From NCBI GenBank assembly GCA_030039005.1, contig JASHQT010000661.1:1-7465 (forward strand): DNA of 7,465 nucleotides, in the 5' to 3' direction. Positions 1 to 5,602 of this stretch are shown here, one piece after another. Position numbers and translations under genes: made by a program. Source of the DNA: Bryobacteraceae bacterium. GTDB lineage: Bacteria; Acidobacteriota; Terriglobia; Bryobacterales; Bryobacteraceae. Every line of letters begins with the position of its first letter. The first letter of the stretch is position 1. The notes beneath the pieces were generated by a model. It was not told the origin of the DNA and made no database searches. It worked only from the letters and a program-made list of their open reading frames with translations.

Positions 1-125
1 GCGAACTCTGCGAATTGATTGGCGAGCTGAAAACGCGTGTACGGGACCGGTTCGGATTGGAGCTCGAAGAAGAAGTCCAGTACGTCGGATTTCCCGCCTC
101 CGGTAATGCCGGAAAGGCGCCTTGA
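1..125 (+). CDS. murB: UDP-N-acetylenolpyruvoylglucosamine reductase (MurB), C-terminal fragment
   Basis: Only the last 40 codons are in the window, in the frame starting at base 3 and ending at the TGA at 123-125; the 5' part lies to the left. The peptide has an amphipathic helix (ELCELIGELKTRVRDRFGLE) followed by LEEEVQYVGF and a short polar tail. A 'L...I..v..rV.e.fGv.LE.Evr.vG' ending is the usual C-terminus of MurB, the cytosolic FAD and NADPH enzyme that reduces UDP-GlcNAc-enolpyruvate to UDP-MurNAc for peptidoglycan. The FAD domain and catalytic residues are outside the window, so the call depends on this C-terminal signature alone. The tail after VGF is about ten residues longer than in many MurBs. 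No terminator-like hairpin follows the stop. Confidence 0.72.
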   Translation, partial: ELCELIGELKTRVRDRFGLELEEEVQYVGFPASGNAGKAP

Positions 126-150
126 ATTACTGCCGTGTTTGGCTATGCCC

Positions 151-402
151 ATGAAACGACCCATACATGTAACGTTCAGCGAATTCAATTTGGGAACAAA
201 GGCAGTTGAAGACAGGCTAATGCGCGTGCTTGAAGCTGAGATCCGTGGCGCGCACGGCGAACGCGTTGCGAGACCGGTGTTACCTGAGATTCCAGATCAC
301 ATCTACCAGGGATTGATTCATTCCTTGGATGAAGACCTTAAGGAGCACGAGGGAGAGGTTGAAGCTTGGCATCGTGCGCTGAAGGGCTGGATACCCCTGT
401 AA
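151..402 (+). CDS. Small hypothetical protein (about 83 aa)
   Basis: I do not recognise this protein. From ATG 151 it would be 83 residues, starting MKRPIHVTFSEFNLG, with a charged, largely helical body (AVEDRLMRVLEAEIRGAHGE, then SLDEDLKEHEGEVEAWHRAL) and ending GWIPL. There is no signal peptide, membrane segment, cysteine motif or recognisable DNA-binding pattern. In-frame starts at 106 and 145 are possible; 106 would overlap the murB tail by 20 bases, and neither has a clear Shine-Dalgarno. I chose 151 because the sequence becomes protein-like there. Base composition is visibly less GC-rich than the DUF1223 and kinase genes that follow. It lies 25 bases after murB on the same strand and could be read from the same mRNA. 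It could be a lineage-specific cytosolic protein or a chance open frame. Confidence 0.4.
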   Translation: MKRPIHVTFSEFNLGTKAVEDRLMRVLEAEIRGAHGERVARPVLPEIPDHIYQGLIHSLDEDLKEHEGEVEAWHRALKGWIPL

Positions 403-452
403 GAAATTCTTATCCCAACGCACTATCTAACGCCGCAGCCCGCGACGTAGCG

Positions 453-458
453 TAATAT
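453..458 (+). promoter_or_regulatory. -10-like box of the DUF1223 gene
   Basis: TAATAT lies nine bases before the ATG at 468 in an otherwise GC-rich stretch. No Shine-Dalgarno-like GGAG lies between it and the start, and I see no good -35 box about 17 bases upstream. If used, transcription would begin at or very near the start codon, giving an mRNA with almost no leader. Confidence 0.35.
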
Positions 459-467
459 GCTAAAAGC

Positions 468-1232
468 ATGCGGTATTTCCTCGCCGGATTGGCCCTGGTG
501 GCCCCCTTGTTTGCGGCGTCGGATCGCCCGGTTCCGGTCGTCGTAGAGCTGTTCACCAGCGAAGGCTGCTCCAGTTGCCCGCCGGCCGACCGCTTGCTCG
601 CGCGCCTGGAGCAGACGCAGCCCGTTGACGGCGCGCAAATCATCGCCGTCGAAGAGCACGTCGACTATTGGAACCAGCTCGGCTGGAACGATCCGTTCTC
701 ATCGCCGCAATATCGCGCCCGGCAGAACGACTATGCCATTGCCTTTCACGCCCAGGACATCTTCACGCCGCAAATGGTGGTGAACGGCCAGGTGGCGTTC
801 GTCGGTAGCGATATGAGCCGTGCCTACAAAGAAATCGGCGCGGCGGCCGAATCCGAGACCACGCTCGTGGCCCTCGCTTCCAAACCCAATTCGCGCGATC
901 CGGATCTGGTGGATCTTAGCGTCCAGGTGAGCAATCCCAAATCCGCCAAATGGCGCGCTTCGAACGTGTACCTGGCGGTCACCGAAAGCGGCCTCTCCAC
1001 TTTCGTGCAGGGCGGCGAAAACTCCGGGCGCCGGTTGCGCCACTCCGCCGTGGTCCGCAGTTTTGGCGTCATCGGGCGCGTGGATCCCAAAGGCGCCAAC
1101 GGCGGCCAACTCGTTTCCACCTTGCGCCTGCCCCAGGAATGGAAGCGCGAGAACCTGCGTGCCGTGGTCTTCGTGCAGGAGCGCGACACCTTGCATATCA
1201 CCGGGGCGAATGTCGTGAATCTGCATAACTAA
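468..1232 (+). CDS. Exported DUF1223 family protein with thioredoxin-like CSSC site
   Basis: A 254-residue protein. Residues 1-17 (MRYFLAGLALVAPLFAA) look like a Sec signal peptide ending in a small-residue cleavage site, so the mature protein should be periplasmic or secreted. The mature part opens with VVVELFTSEGCSSCPPAD: a beta strand and a CxxC pair (C34, C37) as in thioredoxin folds. TPQMVVNG at 100-107 supplies the expected cis-proline after a threonine. EHVDYWNQLGW (63-73) is another typical DUF1223 block. The C-terminal 120 residues form a beta-rich domain (DLVDLSVQVSN, NVYLAVTESG). The family is of unknown function; the fold suggests thiol-disulfide chemistry but this is inference. 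The start is fixed by the signal peptide; there is no clear Shine-Dalgarno. It is followed by a 49-base gap with its own -10-like box for the kinase gene, so co-transcription is uncertain. Confidence 0.9.
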   Translation: MRYFLAGLALVAPLFAASDRPVPVVVELFTSEGCSSCPPADRLLARLEQTQPVDGAQIIAVEEHVDYWNQLGWNDPFSSPQYRARQNDYAIAFHAQDIFTPQMVVNGQVAFVGSDMSRAYKEIGAAAESETTLVALASKPNSRDPDLVDLSVQVSNPKSAKWRASNVYLAVTESGLSTFVQGGENSGRRLRHSAVVRSFGVIGRVDPKGANGGQLVSTLRLPQEWKRENLRAVVFVQERDTLHITGANVVNLHN

Positions 1233-1266
1233 CCTGCACCGCGCTCGCGGATACCCGGCGGCCTCA

Positions 1267-1272
1267 TATAAA
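1267..1272 (+). promoter_or_regulatory. -10-like box of the PfkB kinase gene
   Basis: TATAAA (followed by another A) ends nine bases before the ATG at 1282, the same distance as at the DUF1223 gene. There is no Shine-Dalgarno in the nine bases between, and no convincing -35 box. It would start a leaderless or nearly leaderless mRNA covering the kinase, glycosyltransferase and dapF-like genes. Confidence 0.4.
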
Positions 1273-1281
1273 ATCAAGACT

Positions 1282-2202
1282 ATGTCCATTGTCGTAGTAG
1301 GTTCTGTGGCCTATGACGGGGTCGAAACTCCGCATGGCAAAGTCGATCGCATGCTGGGCGGCGCGTGCACCTATATCTCTTTAGCCGCCAGTTACTTTTC
1401 CAAGACCAAGATTGTCGCCGTGGTGGGCGACGACTTCGCCGCTGAAGACGAGAAGCTGCTCGCCGGTCGCGGCATCGATCTGGAAGGCCTGGAGCGCGTC
1501 AAAGGCGGGAAAACATTCTTCTGGGCCGGCGTTTATTCCGACGATATGAACGACCGCACCACCCTGACCACCGATCTCAACGTCTTCGCCGACTTCAATC
1601 CCAAGCTGCCGGAAAGCTACAAGAAGTCGCCGTATCTGCTGCTCGGCAACATCCAGCCCGCGCTCCAACGCAGCGTGCGCGAGCAGATGAACGGCTTGCG
1701 CTTGGTGGGCGGCGACACGATGAATTATTGGATCAAGGATTTTCGCGACGATCTGCTGCGTACCATCCAGGATTGGGATTTTCTGCTGATCAACGACGGC
1801 GAAGCCCGCATGCTTTCCGGCCAGTACAATCTCAAGCGCGCCGCGGCCAAGATCATGGCCATGGGCCCGAAAACGCTGGTGATCAAGCGCGGCGAATACG
1901 GCGCCATTCTGTTCCACGGCGATTCGCACTTCATCGTTCCCGGCTATTTGCTCGAAGAAGTTTTCGATCCGACCGGCGCGGGCGACTGTTTCGCCGGCGG
2001 CTTCATCGGCTACCTGGCCGAACAGGGCGTCGATCTCAAGGCCGGCCACGTCAACGCGCGCGAAATCAGCCGCGCGGTGATTTACGGATCGGTGATGGGC
2101 AGCTTCTGCTGCGAGAAATTCGGCGTGGATCGCTTCCGCACTTTGACCCGCAAGGACATCGATGCGCGCTTCCAGGAGTTCCGGGACTTCACCGAATTTT
2201 GA
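1282..2202 (+). CDS. PfkB (ribokinase)-family carbohydrate kinase
   Basis: A 306-residue cytosolic kinase, the usual size for the family, which transfers phosphate from ATP to a sugar or nucleoside hydroxyl. The N-terminus has the strand MSIVVVGSVAYD and then LGGACTYISLAA, matching the family's glycine-rich substrate-binding region; VVGDDF follows as in many members. The C-terminal signature is clear: DPTGAGDCFAGGF starting at D229, with D235 the expected catalytic base and GAGD the anion hole. LLINDGEARML and VIKRGEYGAILF are the usual strands before the ATP site. The substrate cannot be told; the sequence looks like an uncharacterised PfkB group rather than fructokinase, ribokinase or adenosine kinase. 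Its TGA overlaps the TTG start of the next gene, so the two are probably translationally coupled. The frame, length and motifs leave no sign of damage. Confidence 0.92.
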   Translation: MSIVVVGSVAYDGVETPHGKVDRMLGGACTYISLAASYFSKTKIVAVVGDDFAAEDEKLLAGRGIDLEGLERVKGGKTFFWAGVYSDDMNDRTTLTTDLNVFADFNPKLPESYKKSPYLLLGNIQPALQRSVREQMNGLRLVGGDTMNYWIKDFRDDLLRTIQDWDFLLINDGEARMLSGQYNLKRAAAKIMAMGPKTLVIKRGEYGAILFHGDSHFIVPGYLLEEVFDPTGAGDCFAGGFIGYLAEQGVDLKAGHVNAREISRAVIYGSVMGSFCCEKFGVDRFRTLTRKDIDARFQEFRDFTEF

Positions 2203-3740
2203 CGCCGCGGCGCTTTTGGAATCTCCGGGTTGAGCTGGCGCTGGTTCTCATCGCATTGGCCGCGCTGGCGGCTTCCGCCACCGCGTACGTAAATCATTCC
2301 GGCTGGACTTTGTATTATGGCGACGCGGAGGCGCACCTCGACATCGCGCGCCGCCTCGTCGATTCGCGCGAGCCTGGCTACGATCAGCTCGGCACCGTGT
2401 GGCTGCCGCTGCCGCACCTGCTCATGCTGCCCCTGATCTCGAACGACCGGCTTTGGCGCAGCGGACTGGCCGGAGCGATTCCTTCCTCCATCTGTTTCGT
2501 CATTGCAGGAACGTTCCTGTTTGCTGCCATGCGCCGGGCCGCGCATTCTTCAGCGGTCGCTTGCGCCACGCTCGGGCTCTTCGCTCTGAATCCGAATCTT
2601 TTGTACCTCGCGTCTACGCCGATGACGGAAACCGTCGAGTTCGCCGCTCTCATGGCGCTGTTGTACTTCACGGTTTTGTTTCACCAGACGCAATCCTTCG
2701 CAGCGGTCGCGGGCGCGGGCATCGCCAGTCTTGCAGCATCGCTCGCCCGCTACGAAGGTTGGTTCGCCATCCCGTTCGTCGCCCTTTATTTCCTGATCGC
2801 CGGACGCGGCTGGCATAGGCTCACTGCCGCTGTTTTGTTCTGCGCGATCGCCGCGCTGGGGCCGCTGTACTGGCTGGCCCACAACTGGTGGCTCTACTCC
2901 AACCCGCTCGAATTCTATAACGGGCCTTATTCGGCCCTCGCGATTTATCGCCGCGCGCTCGCGCAAAACATCGCGCCCTACCGTGGCGATCACGATTGGC
3001 CCATGGCGCTGCTGTATTATTCCACGGCCGTACGGCTTTGCGTCGGCCTGACCGCAGTTGCACTGGCTCTCGGCGGCATCGCAGGCGCGATGTGGAAGCG
3101 CGTATATTGGCCGGTCCTCTTTACCGCTCTCGCCCCGCTGTTTTACATCTGGAGCATGCACTCCGGCGGCACTCCGATTTTCGTCCCCGATCTGTGGCCT
3201 TTTACTCACTACAACACCCGCTATGGACTCGCCGCTCTGCCGCTGCTTGCGATCGCCGGAGGGTGCCTGGTTCTGCTTGGCCCCGAGTGCTGGCGTCCTT
3301 GGCTCGCGGTAACGATTCTGATTGCTGCCGCCACTCCTTGGCTCGTTCATCCCCAGCCCACCCAATGGATCACCTGGCAGGAATCCCGCATCAACTCCCT
3401 CGGACGCCGCGCCTGGACCCGCGCCGCTGCCGCATCGCTGGCCGCTTCCTACCATCCTGGCGAAGGCATCCTCACCAGCTTCGGCGAGCTCACCGGCATT
3501 CTGCGCGCCGCCGGCATTCCCCTGTGTGAATCGCTGTATAACGGCGAAGCGCCGGCCTGGGCTGCCGCAACCCTGCGCCCCGATCTCTTCCTGCACGAGG
3601 AATGGGGCTTGGCCGAGTCGGGAGATCCCGTCGCCACCGCCATCCAACAGGCATCGCTCAAGAACGGGCCGCATTATCATCTGGTACAAACAGTGAAAGT
3701 GAAAGGCGCGCCCGTCATCGAAATCTACAAACGCGACTGA
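2199..3740 (+). CDS. GT-C type membrane glycosyltransferase (GT39/ArnT-like)
   Basis: A membrane protein of 513 residues from a TTG start at 2199, which overlaps the kinase stop as TTGA. This start is preferred because it places the first transmembrane helix (about 11-32) near the N-terminus, while the frame upstream is an arginine-rich shadow of the kinase gene. About eleven hydrophobic helices are visible (roughly 11-32, 88-110, 117-137, 143-162, 167-182, 188-202, 207-228, 271-299, 303-321, 341-360, 366-382). The first outer loop carries YGDAEAHL, with D42 and E44 as the D-x-E acid pair of GT-C enzymes, followed by WLPLPHLL. Residues from about 390 to the end form a soluble, probably periplasmic domain. 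Such enzymes transfer sugar from a polyprenyl-phosphate donor to lipid, glycan or protein acceptors outside the membrane; donor and acceptor here are unknown. No clear Shine-Dalgarno; translation probably depends on coupling. Confidence 0.82.
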   Translation: MTPRRFWNLRVELALVLIALAALAASATAYVNHSGWTLYYGDAEAHLDIARRLVDSREPGYDQLGTVWLPLPHLLMLPLISNDRLWRSGLAGAIPSSICFVIAGTFLFAAMRRAAHSSAVACATLGLFALNPNLLYLASTPMTETVEFAALMALLYFTVLFHQTQSFAAVAGAGIASLAASLARYEGWFAIPFVALYFLIAGRGWHRLTAAVLFCAIAALGPLYWLAHNWWLYSNPLEFYNGPYSALAIYRRALAQNIAPYRGDHDWPMALLYYSTAVRLCVGLTAVALALGGIAGAMWKRVYWPVLFTALAPLFYIWSMHSGGTPIFVPDLWPFTHYNTRYGLAALPLLAIAGGCLVLLGPECWRPWLAVTILIAAATPWLVHPQPTQWITWQESRINSLGRRAWTRAAAASLAASYHPGEGILTSFGELTGILRAAGIPLCESLYNGEAPAWAAATLRPDLFLHEEWGLAESGDPVATAIQQASLKNGPHYHLVQTVKVKGAPVIEIYKRD

Positions 3741-3750
3741 AACCCTGACG

Positions 3751-4560
3751 ATGAACATGACCATCCCCTTCACCAAAGCCCACGGCGCGGGCAACGATTT
3801 CCTCCTGTCCTGGGCCGAAGACGTCGCAATACCCGAAGCCGATCTCGCCTCGACCGCGCGCGCCATCTGCGATCGCCACACCGGCATCGGCGCCGATGGC
3901 TGGATGCTGATTCACGGCAATGCCATCCGCCTCTTCAATTCCGACGGCAGCGAGCCCGAGATCTCGGGCAACGGCACGCGCTGCGCCGCGGCGCTGCTGA
4001 TCGAATCCGGCCGGGCTTCAGGCGACGTGACCATCCTCACCGGCGCCGGCCCCAAGCATTTGCGCCTGCTCCGCCGCGACGGCCGCCGCTTCTGGTTCGA
4101 AATGAACATGGGCGGGCCCGTGTTCGATGCGCGCGAGATCGTCTGCACCCTGCCCTTGCGATCCGGTCCGCAAGAAGTGACCATCCTCGATGTCGGCAAC
4201 CCGCAGTGTGTAGTCTTCGTCGAGAGTTTCCCCGACAATTGGGAGGCGCTGGGCGCTGAGATTGAAAGCCATCCGCGCTTTCCCAAACGCACCAACGTCT
4301 CGTTCGTGCGCGTCATCGATACACACAACATGGATGCGCACAACATCGAGACGCGATTTTACGAACGCGGCGCGGGCGCAACCCTGAGCTCGGGGACTGG
4401 GTCCACCGGCGCGGGCGTAGCCGCGATCCTGCGCAAGCTCGCCGTGAGTCCCGTGACCATCCACACGCCGGCGGGCGAAGCGCTCGAATTGCGCTGGGAC
4501 GATTCGGTGTATTTGACCGGGCCGGCGGAAATCGTCGGCGCGGGCGAATTCTTTCTCTAG
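3751..4560 (+). CDS. dapF: Diaminopimelate epimerase-like protein with both catalytic cysteines replaced by serine
   Basis: A 269-residue protein of normal DapF length and two-lobed pattern. DapF converts LL- to meso-diaminopimelate in the cytosol, for lysine and peptidoglycan, using two cysteines as acid and base. Family blocks seen: KAHGAGNDF (9-17), GIGADG (45-50), LFNSDGSEPEISGNGTRC (61-78), GNPQCV (149-154), RTNVSF (180-185) and FYERGAGATLSSGTG (203-217). N15, N63, N150, N182, E205 and R206 match substrate-binding positions. The first catalytic position, Cys in the usual 'CGNG', is S72 (TCG), and the second, Cys in 'CGTG', is S214 (TCG). The usual GNPH is GNPQ. A near-repeat HNMDA/HNIET at 192-201 looks like an insertion before the ERG motif. 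It starts ten bases after the glycosyltransferase; ATG 3757 is a possible alternative start. It may be an active variant, a racemase or lyase on another amino acid, or inactive. Confidence 0.85.
   Translation: MNMTIPFTKAHGAGNDFLLSWAEDVAIPEADLASTARAICDRHTGIGADGWMLIHGNAIRLFNSDGSEPEISGNGTRCAAALLIESGRASGDVTILTGAGPKHLRLLRRDGRRFWFEMNMGGPVFDAREIVCTLPLRSGPQEVTILDVGNPQCVVFVESFPDNWEALGAEIESHPRFPKRTNVSFVRVIDTHNMDAHNIETRFYERGAGATLSSGTGSTGAGVAAILRKLAVSPVTIHTPAGEALELRWDDSVYLTGPAEIVGAGEFFL
4324..4353 (+). repeat. 15-base in-frame tandem near-duplication inside dapF
   Basis: Two adjacent 15-base units (4324-4338 and 4339-4353) both begin CACAACAT and match at 12 of 15 positions. They encode HNMDA and HNIET. 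The unit length of five codons keeps the frame, consistent with a local slippage duplication that later diverged. Confidence 0.6.
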
Positions 4561-4570
4561 AAAACGACCT

Positions 4571-4594
4571 CCACAAAATCCGCCGTTTTTGTGG
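4571..4594. repeat. Inverted repeat between dapF and the secreted-protein promoter
   Basis: CCACAAAA (4571-4578) and TTTTGTGG (4587-4594) are perfect 8-base inverted arms around an 8-base spacer. The repeat starts 11 bases after the dapF stop and ends five bases before TATAAT at 4600, so it covers the -35 region. It could be a regulator's operator. It could also act as a weak terminator for the operon, since an alternative pairing of AAAACG (4561-4566) with CGTTTT (4584-4589) followed by T is possible. The arms are AT-rich, which argues against a strong terminator. Confidence 0.5.
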
Positions 4595-4599
4595 CGTAC

Positions 4600-4605
4600 T
4601 ATAAT
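4600..4605 (+). promoter_or_regulatory. -10 box (TATAAT) of the secreted-protein gene
   Basis: A perfect consensus TATAAT lies 43 bases before the chosen ATG at 4649, leaving room for a leader of roughly 37 bases. No matching TTGACA is visible; the -35 region is occupied by the inverted repeat at 4571-4594, which suggests control by a bound protein. Confidence 0.5.
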
Positions 4606-4632
4606 GTTCGCTAATCTCTGGGAATTGCCCCC

Positions 4633-4638
4633 GAAAGG
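4633..4638 (+). promoter_or_regulatory. Shine-Dalgarno of the secreted-protein gene
   Basis: GAAAGG followed by TG lies about ten bases before ATG 4649. It decides for this start over the in-frame ATG at 4604, which sits inside the TATAAT box and would put 15 extra residues before the signal peptide. Confidence 0.5.
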
Positions 4639-4648
4639 TGCGTCCACC

Positions 4649-5548
4649 ATGTTTGCCCGTGTATCACTGCGAGCCGTCGTTCTTACCGTCAGTATTCTCG
4701 TTCTTTTCAGACTTTCAACATCTGAGTTGATGGCGCAGACGGCATCACTCGCCGTGAACTCGGTTTCTATTAATATCAGCCCAACGGCCACCGACAGCTA
4801 TGTGCTACAAGGCACGATCCAGGGACTGAACCTAACGGATGCGTCTTACGTCTTGTTTTCGGTTGGAAATTTTGGTGCCACCTTTGCGAAGAGCGTGTTC
4901 GTTCAACAACCAGGCACCCAGATATTCACTTATCAAGACAGCACGGGACAGGCGCCAGGTTGGATTTCTAGCCTCACCATCGATCTCGACGCCGGCACTT
5001 TCAAGGCACAGGCCAACAGTATCGTTCTAGCCGGGCTTACCAATCCTTTTGTGGTTCAGCTTTTGACGGACCAAAGCGCGAGCTGCACGATGGTGCGGGT
5101 TCAGCAGTCTACTGCTAATGCCTACCAGCTCACGCCGTCCGACCCAACGGGGATGACTTGCGAGCTTGCGACACCTCCGGTCACTCTGCCGAATGTAGTG
5201 CAGGCCGGGACAGCCACGAATGTCACGATCGATGTGAACCCGCTTCAGCTCAACACCAGTGACATACCGCAGAGTATGCAGTTGTATCGAGCCGACGACA
5301 ATGCGCAGCCGTTGGGTGGCGCTCTCTGTACTCTGGCTTTGCAGTCCAGCGGTGACTACTTGTGTACGGTTTCTTTCAATGAAGCAAATCCCGGAGCCGT
5401 TGATCTGTTGGTCGAGGCAACGATTGCGGGCCATCCCGTTCTCTCCCCAGGATTTACCCTGAACGTGGCCGCGCCCGCAACAACAGAGATCGCGCAGCAA
5501 CTCTTGGATGTTGAAAATGACCTAACGCGAGGCAGTAACACGATCTAA
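4649..5548 (+). CDS. Secreted beta-rich protein of unknown function
   Basis: I do not recognise a named family. The 299-residue product begins with a Sec signal peptide: positive MFARVSLR, then a hydrophobic core AVVLTVSILVLF, with probable cleavage near LMAQ-T at about residue 30, an ending common in acidobacterial exported proteins. The mature part reads as two beta domains. The first (about 32-152) has FTYQDSTGQAPGWISSLTID and then AGTFKAQANSIVLAGL, a pattern seen in uncharacterised secreted repeat proteins. The second (about 177-275) is immunoglobulin-like in character. Four cysteines (C146, C171, C227, C239) could form two disulfides outside the cytosol. The last 25 residues are polar and helical (EIAQQLLDVENDLTRG) and the protein stops abruptly, so C-terminal truncation cannot be excluded. 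Base and codon use are clearly less GC-rich than in the neighbours. It has its own promoter. Confidence 0.72.
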   Translation: MFARVSLRAVVLTVSILVLFRLSTSELMAQTASLAVNSVSINISPTATDSYVLQGTIQGLNLTDASYVLFSVGNFGATFAKSVFVQQPGTQIFTYQDSTGQAPGWISSLTIDLDAGTFKAQANSIVLAGLTNPFVVQLLTDQSASCTMVRVQQSTANAYQLTPSDPTGMTCELATPPVTLPNVVQAGTATNVTIDVNPLQLNTSDIPQSMQLYRADDNAQPLGGALCTLALQSSGDYLCTVSFNEANPGAVDLLVEATIAGHPVLSPGFTLNVAAPATTEIAQQLLDVENDLTRGSNTI

Positions 5549-5602
5549 TCGCCAGACGAATAAAAGTGGGCAAAGCAAGTGTTGATCCCGAAATAAGATG
5601 AT

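Noticed and set aside
699..1289. 196-codon minus-strand open frame
   Set aside because: Complement of the DUF1223 gene; low-complexity His/Gly/Ala-rich peptide with no domain.
1381..2049. 222-codon minus-strand open frame
   Set aside because: Complement of the kinase gene, without motifs of its own.
1728..2198. 157-codon upstream extension of the glycosyltransferase frame to ATG 1728
   Set aside because: It lies entirely inside the kinase gene in another frame and reads as an arginine-rich shadow; the kinase frame has clear family motifs there.
2550..3887. 445-codon open frame on the minus strand
   Set aside because: It is antisense to the glycosyltransferase and start of dapF, with composition typical of a complement shadow in GC-rich DNA and no recognisable domain.
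4018..4791. 257-codon minus-strand open frame
   Set aside because: It is the complement of dapF and runs into the promoter region of the next gene; it has no family motifs, while the plus strand has DapF motifs throughout.
5549..5602. Terminator between the convergent secreted-protein and HDOD genes
   Set aside because: I found no GC-rich hairpin followed by a T run on either strand; only short GATC-containing repeats.
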